From JABMRP01 sp964444795 (GTDB lineage Bacteria; Planctomycetota; Planctomycetia; Pirellulales; Thermoguttaceae): a stretch of DNA of 23,637 bases. The notes under the pieces were generated by a model, which saw only the letters and a list, made by a program, of their open reading frames with translations, was not told the origin of the DNA and did no database searches. Shown here one piece after another: positions 15,201-22,400 of the stretch; the stretch's first letter is position 1, and each line of letters begins with the position of its first letter. A program made the position numbers and the translations under genes. The stretch covers positions 1 to 23,637 of the forward strand of contig CAYUIQ010000139.1 in assembly GCA_964444795.1 (NCBI GenBank), in the 5' to 3' direction.

Positions 15201-18200
15201 TGATCGCGGAGGAAGGCGACGGCCTTGTCGTACGCTTCGTCGGGCACGTTGTAGCCGGCCTTGCGAGCCAGGCTCAGCGCCCAGACGACGCGCGAGGTGC
15301 CGTAGCGGTTGCTCGATCCGCCGCGCCCGGTCCAACTCCAGCCGCCGTCGTCGTTCTGCGATGAGACCAGCGAGCCGACCGCCGAGCGAACCCGGCTATC
15401 CAACGCTTGGGCTTGTGGTCCGTCGGCTTGGCGTGTTCCTCCGAGGAGTGCCTGCAATCCGAGCGAAGCCATCAGGTCGCTGGTCGAAGTCTCCAAGCCC
15501 GAGGCGATGCGGATCGACGCGAGTTGGCAACCGGGGGCCGTGCCCAGGACGATGTCCAACAGGCTCCGCTCGACCGTGGGGCCGACGAGAATCTGCAAGC
15601 TGGGCTCCGTCGTCGGCATCTCCTTGGCCGCTTCGACCCAGGCGGTCGTGTCGCTGGTGCCCGAGCCGGACGCCGTGGCGAAGACGGGCATGCCGTAAGG
15701 CTTCAGCGGCACACTTCGCCGCACGACGTCGGTTCGCTCGCCGGCCGAAACGGTCAGTGCGAATTCGGCGTTGATCTCCGGCATGGCGGCGGCCGCCTTG
15801 TCGTCTTTGGGTTTCTCGGGACGATCCAACTTGGCGGTGAAGACCAGTTCGTGGATGCCCTTGGACTCGACGTCGAGAGTCTGCTTCTCTTCGATCGTGC
15901 GGCCGGCGATGGTCGTGGTGAGCGTGACCTCGATCGGGCCCTTTTCGATCGCGTCGTTGTGAACCGAGACCATCACCCGAGCTTCGTCGCCGTCGGCAAA
16001 GGCCTGCGGCAGGCGAAGCTGGCCGAAGAGGTCCTTCTTCACCACCAACTCGCCGTCGGCCTCTCCGGCGAGCGTTTCGGTGGTGATACCCTGGACGATC
16101 AGTTTCCAGGCGGTCGATCGCTCGGGCACGGTGAACGAGACGGTTGCCTTACCGTCCTGGCCGGTCGTGACCGACGGGTTCCAGTAGCCGGTCTCCTGCG
16201 GTCCCAGCCCGGGCAACACGACGCCGCCGGCTTCGGTCAACTCGGCGATGGTCTGCTCGATCTGCGCTACATCAAGTTGGTCGCCACTGAGCACGAGCAG
16301 ATTCTGCATGCGGCCGTTGTCGTCGAGCACGACGTAATTGCTCGACATCTGCCAGCCCGCATTCTGGCCGTCTTCCCATGTTTGGGGCACCACCAAATCG
16401 GCGACCGGATAGACGGCCGTGCCGAGGGAGAGTTGTACCGCTCCGTTGGTGTTTTCGGCGACGTACATGTGGCCGCCGTTGTAGAAGTAGGCGTTCGCCC
16501 CGGCCTGTCCGGCGTAGCCGCGGGCCTGTCCTCGCCGCTGCCGCCCGAGACCCCATTGCTGCCCGGTCACCACGCCGTTGGTGTTGGTGTCGAAGAGGGC
16601 TTGGGACTGGTCGATCTGTAGCGACAGTTGGTGTTGCGCGGGGGCGTTGTTGGCGCGACTGCCACGCGTGATCTGGCGGGCGATTCCCCCCATCACGACC
16701 GTGCCTCCGTCGGCGTTGACCGGGCCGTCGAAATCGATGTCTTCGGCTGACACATCAGGTTCGTCGACCACGAACCCTTCCAAGTCGTCCACGCCGTTTT
16801 CCAGCGCCGCCAGCCGGCTTTCCTCTTCCTCGCCGGCGATCTCCAGGCGCTCTTCCTCGGCCAGCAGATGCCGGCTGATCGGGCGCGTGGCCGGTCGATA
16901 GGCAAAGGTCACACTCGACGTGGTACGCACGGCCGATTGCCGCGGGTTGCCCCGGAAGAAGTCGGCCATCGATCCCAACGGCGAGCGGAACCGCTCCAAC
17001 AACGATTGTTCGATCATCGCCAGGCTCACTTCGGCGGCCACCGGCTCGCCTTGCGGATCGGTCGTGATGACGGTCACCGTCACGTCTTCACCAGGCCGCA
17101 CGTCGCCCTTGGCCCCGTCTTTGCGAGCCGCCGTGATGCTGACCTTCAGGTCGCGCTGGACGGTAAACGGACTCGATGCCGCGTGGAACCGTCGCGAGGG
17201 GTCTTTCTGCCAGGGCTCGGCTTTCTCAGGCGGGCGGTAGTCGGTCATCACGGCCACGGCCAACTCGAAATTCGGCGCCAGTCGGGCGGCCATGGGAATG
17301 TCCAGCTTGTTGGGCCCCTTGGCCAACTCGACCAACTCGTATTGCAGAATGCGAGCACCCTGGTAGGTGACCAGCGCCAAGGCCGGCTCCTCGCGCCAGT
17401 GCAGCCGCACGCTGGCCGTATCGCCCACCTTGAACGTATGCCGATCGGCCAGGATCCGCAGCCGCACGCGGTCCTTGTCGTCGGAGATTTGCACGAAATG
17501 CTGTCCCGTGATCGGGTTGTCGAACCGGTCGGTGCCCTCGGCGCGGAGAATGTAACGTCCCCCCTCGTCGAGCTTCACGGTCTGCCGCGCCTTGCCGTCG
17601 GTCTCGTCCGTCTCCAGCGGGTACTCGCCCACCAGGCGCTCGCCCGTCTTGCCCTGGACGGTCGTTTGCTCAAACACCTTGAGCGTGATCTTGCGGCCGG
17701 CCGGTTTGCCTTCGGCGTCGGTCGTGGTAACGGTCGTCTCGAACGTTTCTCCGGCCACGTAGACCGGGCGGATCGTGCTCAGGCCAATCGTGTAACCGCG
17801 GAACGCGAGCATGAAGTTGGTTGTCTTCTGGAGGTTGCGATCCGTAAGCGTAACGGCCAGCGGCAGGACTTGCTGCTGACTGAATTCGCGCGTGGGGAGT
17901 TTGAACTTCACCTCGCCTTTTTCGTCGGTCGTGACCGTTTGCATCGGCTCGTCGGCCAACTGGTAGCGGATCTCGCGACCGGCCAGCGGCGCGCCGTAGT
18001 AATACTCGGCCCGGATCGTACCTTCGATCTCTTCACCCCGATAGTAGACCGTTCGCGGCGTGTCGATCACCAGGCGGACCGGTTCGAGCTGATACTCATG
18101 CACGATGAACGTGCCCTGAAAGCTCTTGTCGTCCTTGTCGCGGACGGTGACCCGATATTGTCCTTGCGGGCTGGTGGCGGGCAGGAGGAAATTGGCGTGG

Positions 18201-20629
18201 AAGCTGCCAAACGGCCCCAGTTCGATCTTCTCCTGATGCACCAACCGATTGCGGTTGTCCAGCACGTCGACCGTGTACTTCTTGCCTTGCTCGATCGCGT
18301 ACTGGTCGTCTTTGACATGGCGCAGACATCCGCGCACGTGGACCGGTTGACCGGCCCGATAGGCGGGTCGATCGGTGTAAATGTACCCCTTGTCGGCCAA
18401 CCCCTGGGCCACGCCGACCCCCTGAAGGTCGACGACGTTGGAGGCCACGTTGCCGGTGGCAATGGCGAAAACGCGCACATCGCCGGCGTCCTTGAGTTCC
18501 TTGAACGTCTCCTGGAACACGCCGTCTTCGCCGGTGGTGCCTTCGGCGAAGACCTTCGTGCCGTCGGAGATCAGCAACCGCGCGTCTTTCCACGGTTTGC
18601 CCGATCGCATGTCTTGGGCGAATACGAACACTTCGTCGCGCGAACTCTTCACGATCACGTCCAGATCGCTCTGAATGACCATCGTGGTCGTTTCCAGCGT
18701 CTTGCTGCTGATGGTTACCGCCATCACGCCGGCCGTGGCTTCGGCGGGCAGGGCGATTTCGACGTCGCTTTCGATTTTCTTATGCTCGACGTACTCGGGC
18801 ACTTTGAACTCGATCGTCTCGTCCGGATCGATCAGCGAAATATCCAGTGCCTCGACGCCCCGGGCCAGGTGCATCTTGCGGAAGTAGGTCTCCAGATCGA
18901 CCTTATACGCGCGAACGGTCACCTTCTCGATGTTCCGCGTGGTCAGTTTCAGCGTCGGCGATTCTCCCGACCGGAAGATCCGCTCGGTGGCCACGGTCAT
19001 CGTTTTGGCCGTCAGCCGGGCGATTGCTTGCTGGGATTGCGGGACGGAATTACCCCAGGTTACCTTGCGGTACTCTTCCAGCGCTTCCTCCAGTTTGCCC
19101 TGCTTCTGTTCCAGCGTGGCGCCGATCATCAACTGCGCCCGCGATGCTTCGTTGCTCTGCGGATACTTCGAGACCAGGCGGCGCCAGTCGGTGATCGCGG
19201 CGTCCCATTTATCCTGCTTGTATTGCATCCGGCCGAACTGGAAGAGAATCGCCGGGTTGCGGCCGTCCAACGGGTACTTGGCCAGAAACTCCGACCAAAG
19301 CTTGCGGGCCGTGTCGTAGTCCTCGGCCTCGGCTTTCTCGGCGGCCATGATGTACTGGGTGTCGAGAATCTGCTGCTGCACCTGGCTCCATGCCTTGTGG
19401 GCCGGGTGTTTGGCCAGATAGTCGGCCCAAGCGGCAAGCGCCTCGGGGAATTTCTTCTGCAACTGGTACGACGTGCCCAACAGGCTCCGAGCGCCGGGGA
19501 TCTGCTCGGTGTCCTTGTACCGCTCGTCTTCGAGGAACCGCTTCAGCGCCGTCTCCGCGTCGTCGAACCGGCCGTGGGCCACGTAGCTGGTGGCGATGTC
19601 GAGATGCGCCCGGCTGGCCAGCTTCTCGGCGGGAAAACGCTCGATGAACTTCTCCAAGGCGGCGATACCCAGGCTGAGCGATTCGTCGTCTTGCCTGGCG
19701 ACTTGTTGTATGGCCTGCTGATCATCCGCCTGCTGCTCGGCCGAATCGTCTTCGTCGGCCACGTACAGTTCGGAGTTCGGAATCCCCCAGGTGCGCGACA
19801 TGTTGTACGCGGCCAGGGGAATCAGCTCCGAGTCGGGACATTCAGCCAGCAGATCCTGCCAGGCTCGCCGGGCCTTCTTCGCCTCGCCCGACTTCAGATA
19901 ACACTCGCCAAGGCGGTATCGGGCTTTGTCGTCCAACTCGCTTTCGGGGTGATCCTTGATGAATTTCTCGTAGCGCTTGGCCGCTTCGGCCGTGTCGTCC
20001 ATCTTCTGATAGCACTGGGCGACCAGCAACTCGACCTCGATCCGCTTCTTCGGCTCCGGACCGACTTCGAGCGCCTTGTTGTAAAACTCCATCGCCTTGG
20101 CGTAGTCGGGCTTCTGCTCCTGCTTGGCCGGCTTGAAATAGGTGTCGGCGAATTCGAGGTAGATATCGGCGATCTCCTGCTTCCGCTCGGTCGAGAGCAG
20201 GTGCTCGGCCTCCGCTCGATAGATCACCTCCGCAGCGCGGAAATCGCCCTTGCGAGCCAAAGCCACCGCCTTGCCGAACCGGGCCCGACGCTGCCAGTCG
20301 CTCTGGGGAAACTCCTTGCCGACGGCGTCGAACGCGGCCACCGCCTCATCGTATTCCTTCTGGAGGTAGAGCGCCCGACCCTTGAGGTAGGTGAGATAGT
20401 CGGCCGGCGCGTCCTTGACCTGCATCGCCTTGTCGATGGCCACGACGGCCTCGGCGTATTTTCGCTCCTGCATCAACTGCCGCACATCTTCGGGCACCGG
20501 CGGTGTATCGGCCGATACAACCGCGGCCGGTGCGTCTGGCTCTTGAGCGCCAACCAGATCGATCCCCGCAAACAGGAGGGGTAAAAGCACAAAAAAACCA
20601 GCCGACAAGGGGGGTGCAAAGCGTTTCAT
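12275..20629 (-). CDS. Giant secreted TPR/alpha-2-macroglobulin-like protein
   Basis: A 2784-aa exported protein, far longer than bacterial macroglobulins of about 1500-1700 aa. ATG at 20629 is chosen for the GAGGAG before it and the signal peptide that follows (cut near VGA-Q, about residue 29; no lipobox). The order is: TPRs (about 30-540), MG1-like strands (545-740), an MG2 motif YIYTDRPAYRAGQPVHVRG (about 747), further MG domains to 1250, an acidic then Gly/Asn/Gln-rich insert (about 1253-1472), the A2M domain (TGYWNPSVTT, TVPERSTAWKL, 1480-1560), and an alpha/alpha toroid like the thioester domain (1690-1950, GGWSWTGRGG). Then come C-terminal macroglobulin strands (2045-2190), a second TPR array (2196-2520) and a second MG-like block (2526-2710). 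The thioester site reads GCQLA with C1701, so the covalent trap appears lost. It may act as a periplasmic or surface protease inhibitor or scaffold. No pbpC-like gene is adjacent. Confidence 0.92.
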   Translation of the reverse strand: MKRFAPPLSAGFFVLLPLLFAGIDLVGAQEPDAPAAVVSADTPPVPEDVRQLMQERKYAEAVVAIDKAMQVKDAPADYLTYLKGRALYLQKEYDEAVAAFDAVGKEFPQSDWQRRARFGKAVALARKGDFRAAEVIYRAEAEHLLSTERKQEIADIYLEFADTYFKPAKQEQKPDYAKAMEFYNKALEVGPEPKKRIEVELLVAQCYQKMDDTAEAAKRYEKFIKDHPESELDDKARYRLGECYLKSGEAKKARRAWQDLLAECPDSELIPLAAYNMSRTWGIPNSELYVADEDDSAEQQADDQQAIQQVARQDDESLSLGIAALEKFIERFPAEKLASRAHLDIATSYVAHGRFDDAETALKRFLEDERYKDTEQIPGARSLLGTSYQLQKKFPEALAAWADYLAKHPAHKAWSQVQQQILDTQYIMAAEKAEAEDYDTARKLWSEFLAKYPLDGRNPAILFQFGRMQYKQDKWDAAITDWRRLVSKYPQSNEASRAQLMIGATLEQKQGKLEEALEEYRKVTWGNSVPQSQQAIARLTAKTMTVATERIFRSGESPTLKLTTRNIEKVTVRAYKVDLETYFRKMHLARGVEALDISLIDPDETIEFKVPEYVEHKKIESDVEIALPAEATAGVMAVTISSKTLETTTMVIQSDLDVIVKSSRDEVFVFAQDMRSGKPWKDARLLISDGTKVFAEGTTGEDGVFQETFKELKDAGDVRVFAIATGNVASNVVDLQGVGVAQGLADKGYIYTDRPAYRAGQPVHVRGCLRHVKDDQYAIEQGKKYTVDVLDNRNRLVHQEKIELGPFGSFHANFLLPATSPQGQYRVTVRDKDDKSFQGTFIVHEYQLEPVRLVIDTPRTVYYRGEEIEGTIRAEYYYGAPLAGREIRYQLADEPMQTVTTDEKGEVKFKLPTREFSQQQVLPLAVTLTDRNLQKTTNFMLAFRGYTIGLSTIRPVYVAGETFETTVTTTDAEGKPAGRKITLKVFEQTTVQGKTGERLVGEYPLETDETDGKARQTVKLDEGGRYILRAEGTDRFDNPITGQHFVQISDDKDRVRLRILADRHTFKVGDTASVRLHWREEPALALVTYQGARILQYELVELAKGPNKLDIPMAARLAPNFELAVAVMTDYRPPEKAEPWQKDPSRRFHAASSPFTVQRDLKVSITAARKDGAKGDVRPGEDVTVTVITTDPQGEPVAAEVSLAMIEQSLLERFRSPLGSMADFFRGNPRQSAVRTTSSVTFAYRPATRPISRHLLAEEERLEIAGEEEESRLAALENGVDDLEGFVVDEPDVSAEDIDFDGPVNADGGTVVMGGIARQITRGSRANNAPAQHQLSLQIDQSQALFDTNTNGVVTGQQWGLGRQRRGQARGYAGQAGANAYFYNGGHMYVAENTNGAVQLSLGTAVYPVADLVVPQTWEDGQNAGWQMSSNYVVLDDNGRMQNLLVLSGDQLDVAQIEQTIAELTEAGGVVLPGLGPQETGYWNPSVTTGQDGKATVSFTVPERSTAWKLIVQGITTETLAGEADGELVVKKDLFGQLRLPQAFADGDEARVMVSVHNDAIEKGPIEVTLTTTIAGRTIEEKQTLDVESKGIHELVFTAKLDRPEKPKDDKAAAAMPEINAEFALTVSAGERTDVVRRSVPLKPYGMPVFATASGSGTSDTTAWVEAAKEMPTTEPSLQILVGPTVERSLLDIVLGTAPGCQLASIRIASGLETSTSDLMASLGLQALLGGTRQADGPQAQALDSRVRSAVGSLVSSQNDDGGWSWTGRGGSSNRYGTSRVVWALSLARKAGYNVPDEAYDKAVAFLRDQVARIAASDYESKAILLHGLSTAGEGDFALANRLYRDRPTLSTAALAHLALAFAEMDRKSTAGELLTLLAERNLDDVPSRRKAAGGSLPWSHSSAELRALYALAVQKVTPKATQAKESVDWLLAHRTGHRWSPDKATGPAALALCRWFAENRFEDEHYKLVVFVNDIEAATLEMDGASGTQTVDVPAKLLADGKQRINFEITGRGRFTYQCVLGGFVDADKLKSTTPDWTVKRTYEPAPLEMDGREIPRGFNVLTGHYDRFRNPLTELPTGRRGLVELEIRRHNIPQNTPVEQLEYLVITEPIPAGATVIEQSVKGPFERFEIAPGAITFYVGSRNLIGTIRYQLHGYQPGKYRTVPTVIRDAYRPDRLAVSTPKSLTVLPSGGKSADKYRLSPQELFELGKRHFEKKEMKKAETHLTELFEKWNLNTDTYKKSVEMLLDSHLEIGPPARVVRYFEIIKERWPASEIPFAKILKVGTAYHEMGEYERSYLIFRATVESSFSRESGVAGFLEGQGEFARSVEVMGRLLREYPPEGYVASATYGLAQSVYAKAPGAADDEKLRKQKINRVDLIRRAWTMLEGFLTAYPEDPAADQAAFSAANALLELKAYDETTEACNRYAQRYPESDLLDSYWYMVGYCHFATGKHEEALAMCRKVAEARRTDKKTGRTVESPNKWRAVYILGQVYHSLGDAADAIKEYTRVEDRFADAKEAIAYFTRKAIELPEVTTVKPDTPVEVELKFRNVAACDVKVYRIDLMKFSLLKRNLGGITQINLSGIRPYHEAEIELGDGKDYRDRTHKLALPLKEQGAYLVVSRGDNLHASGLVLVTPLAVEVQEDTASGRVRTTVKNLIEDRYIKDIHVKVIGTRNSEFTSGETDLRGVFVADGIQGRSTVIAQAPSSHYAFFRGQTELVPGVPEAAATQAGAQPSAPQGKASLDSQLLEGLQRTNTILQAPKVQQLKSMYDSKGSGVKADEAF

Positions 20630-20817
20630 CACGACTCTCCTCGAGTTCCAGGGAGCGATGGACGAGATCGGTTCCGTGTTCCGGGCCAAAGGGGGGCAAC
20701 CCCTTGCTACACAGTACCTTACCGGCGCGCGCGCGGGCGCACACGTTCATGTGTTGGTTGGACGCTGTCGACGTGGGAAAAGTTCCCCTTGAGACGGACG
20801 GACGAAGAGAAACGTCT

Positions 20818-20840
20818 CGGGTGCCATGGGCGGCTTGCCC
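20818..20840. repeat. Dispersed 23-bp repeat, copy 2 (inverted)
   Basis: Reverse complement of the element at 4902-4924, with 21 of 23 positions identical and core GCCATGGGCGGCTT. Intergenic like the first copy. Confidence 0.5.
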
Positions 20841-20908
20841 CCCCTTGGTGAATAATCCGGGCTCGCGTCGGAGTGTAACATCGCAACGGGCATGCATCGA
20901 GCCCGTGG

Positions 20909-20917
20909 TGCTATACT
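20909..20917 (+). promoter_or_regulatory. Candidate extended -10 promoter for the SIMPL gene
   Basis: TGCTATACT is an extended -10 element with 5 of 6 hexamer matches, about 90 bases before the ATG. No good -35 is present, as expected for extended -10 promoters. A small inverted repeat CGGGC/GCCCG (20887-20905) lies just upstream. Confidence 0.4.
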
Positions 20918-21005
20918 TGGCCGTACGCCGTTGGAGCCACTTTTCCGGCGTTTGCCGGAGATCCGACGGCTGCATATCGCCGGAACCTGCAGAGGGAGAA
21001 TCGTT

Positions 21006-21980
21006 ATGAAGAGCCCAAGGACATGTGTGGTCGTCGTCGGCACCCTCGGTGCAATCATTCTTGCCGTGGGCGTTGCCGCCCGATTGCCCGGCCAAGGCGG
21101 TGGTTCCCGGGCCGGCGTCTACTCGCCCCCAACCGTTGCCGGCCGGTCCGGCGCGTCGACCGCCAGCAGTCTGGATCACGAGGCGGTGGAAAACTACATC
21201 ACCATCGTCGGCCGTGCGGAAATCCGCGTCCAGCCGACGGCGGTTCGGGTGATCATGGCCGTGACCAGCGAGGGCAAGACCGCCGAGGAGTGCATGAAGG
21301 CCAACGGCGATAAGGAAAAGGCCCTGGCCGGCGCCCTGGCCAAGTTGGGCATCAAGGGGGACAAAGTCTTCATGGACTTCATTTCCGTGCTGCCGGTCTA
21401 CGAGTGGAGCATTGCCGAAGAGCTGGGAGCGAGGTGTCTGGTGGAAAACGTATCGGGCTACATGATCCAGACCAACGCACACATCCAAGTCGAGAACGAA
21501 TCGCAAGCCCGGGCGGCCGTGGGCGCGGCTTTCCTCCTGGAAATCACCGATATCATCTCCTTCGACTATTGGTGCGATACCTTGGACGCGCACAAAGTCG
21601 AGGCCCAGAAGAAGGCCCTGGCCGAGGCGAAGCGCAAGGCCGACCTGCTGCTGTCGGCCCACTTCGACATGGCGTCCAGTGACAAAGCGCCGAGTCCGAA
21701 GAATATTCACGAGCAGACCGAGGTCGTTTATCCGAAATCTCTCTACGAGTCTTTCAGCAACGACTATTCCCAGAGTCTGCGAAGAAACTACACCCGGCAA
21801 TCGCTGCCGGAGATCCACGCCATTCGGCCGAAGAACACCCATTATCGCGGCTTCTTCGCCGAGACCGACCGCCAAGACGGCCGTCTGCCGATGCATCCGG
21901 AGATTTCCGTGGTCTCGACGATTTCCTGCTACTATGCGGTACCGGGAAGCGGCAAGGGTGGCAAGGGCGACAAGAAGTGA
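21006..21980 (+). CDS. SIMPL-domain (DUF541) envelope protein
   Basis: A 324-aa protein. ATG at 21006 is preferred to the longer frame from 20892 because GAGGGAGA precedes it and a signal or anchor helix starts at residue 8 (CVVVVGTLGAIILAVGVAA). After a Gly/Ser-rich linker, residues about 62-230 match the SIMPL pattern: ITIVGRAEIRVQP, VTSEGKTAEECMKAN, LAKLGIKGDKV, VSGYMIQTNAHIQVEN and the helix KVEAQKKALAEAKRKADLL. The last 95 residues are polar, without recognised motifs, and end in Gly/Lys. SIMPL proteins are periplasmic or outer-membrane, with reported links to oxidative stress and signalling, but the molecular role is unclear. The gene is divergent from the giant macroglobulin. Confidence 0.87.
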   Translation: MKSPRTCVVVVGTLGAIILAVGVAARLPGQGGGSRAGVYSPPTVAGRSGASTASSLDHEAVENYITIVGRAEIRVQPTAVRVIMAVTSEGKTAEECMKANGDKEKALAGALAKLGIKGDKVFMDFISVLPVYEWSIAEELGARCLVENVSGYMIQTNAHIQVENESQARAAVGAAFLLEITDIISFDYWCDTLDAHKVEAQKKALAEAKRKADLLLSAHFDMASSDKAPSPKNIHEQTEVVYPKSLYESFSNDYSQSLRRNYTRQSLPEIHAIRPKNTHYRGFFAETDRQDGRLPMHPEISVVSTISCYYAVPGSGKGGKGDKK

Positions 21981-22050
21981 GTCGAACTGTCTAGTCCGCT
22001 GCAAAAGGGGACACGGAGAGTGCCTGCTACTCATCATCGTCCGATTGGGG

Positions 22051-22056
22051 TAGAAT
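22051..22056 (+). promoter_or_regulatory. Candidate -10 box for the 88-aa protein gene
   Basis: TAGAAT preceded by GGGG, about 54 bases before the ATG. It matches the -10 consensus at 5 of 6, but no convincing -35 is present at 16-18 bases upstream. Confidence 0.3.
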
Positions 22057-22109
22057 ACGGCCGATGGATGATTCCCGTTTTGAATTCCACTCTGCTTTGG
22101 GAGTTTCTT

Positions 22110-22376
22110 ATGTCGTCCTCCGATGCATCGCAGCCGCCGGCGCCGAGTCCGAAGGAACTCAAGGCGGCGATGAAGGCCTTTAAGAAGCGATTGAAACTGA
22201 CCTGTCTCGACGATCAATCGCGGATCGGCGTGGGGCCGATGAGCAGCGGCCGGAAGTCGGGGATCGTGGCGATCATGCCGCCCGACCAATATCCCCGGGC
22301 CGTCTGGGACGAACTGGTCCGCCAAGGCCGGCTGAAGAACGCCGGCAGCGGACTTTACGAACTGCCGCCGGCGTAG
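22110..22376 (+). CDS. Small conserved-looking protein of unknown function (88 aa)
   Basis: ATG at 22110 is chosen over the longer frame from 22020 because TGGGAG lies upstream and the earlier part contains the likely promoter. The protein is basic, without signal peptide or TM. A Ser/Pro-rich N-terminus leads to a helix (ELKAAMKAFKKRLKL, about 16-30), then a conserved-looking core DDQSRIGVGPMSSGRKSGI and a C-terminal helix plus hairpin (YPRAVWDELVRQGRL, GSGLYEL). The C-terminus resembles the end of a small winged-helix, but I would not assign DNA binding. I recall similar short proteins from planctomycetes without a known role. It ends 24 bases from the convergent porin gene. Confidence 0.7.
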   Translation: MSSSDASQPPAPSPKELKAAMKAFKKRLKLTCLDDQSRIGVGPMSSGRKSGIVAIMPPDQYPRAVWDELVRQGRLKNAGSGLYELPPA

Positions 22377-22400
22377 GGCGACAAGGGTGGTGCGCGTGGC

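Larger units (their letters stand above)
20630..21005. other. 376-base divergent intergenic region
   Basis: This lies between the macroglobulin and SIMPL genes. It holds a hairpin AAGGGG/CCCCTT near 20690-20705, an alternating GC run near 20727-20740, GGGAA-N3-TTCCC (20775-20787), GAGACG (20791-20796) inverted at 20813-20818, a dispersed repeat (20818-20840) and an extended -10 box (20909-20917). No gene is supported. I could not identify a convincing promoter for the macroglobulin gene. Confidence 0.5.

Noticed and set aside
16868..20584. 1238-aa open frame antisense to the macroglobulin gene
   Set aside because: The composition is that of a reverse-complement shadow of a GC-biased gene, with no domain; the minus-strand frame has clear TPR and A2M motifs.
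20727..20740. Alternating GC run as Z-DNA or special structure
   Set aside because: Too short, and expected by chance in GC-rich intergenic DNA; no supporting signal.
20346..22325. 659-aa minus-strand frame across the divergent gap and SIMPL gene
   Set aside because: It overlaps the macroglobulin start in another frame and runs antisense to SIMPL; no coherent domain.
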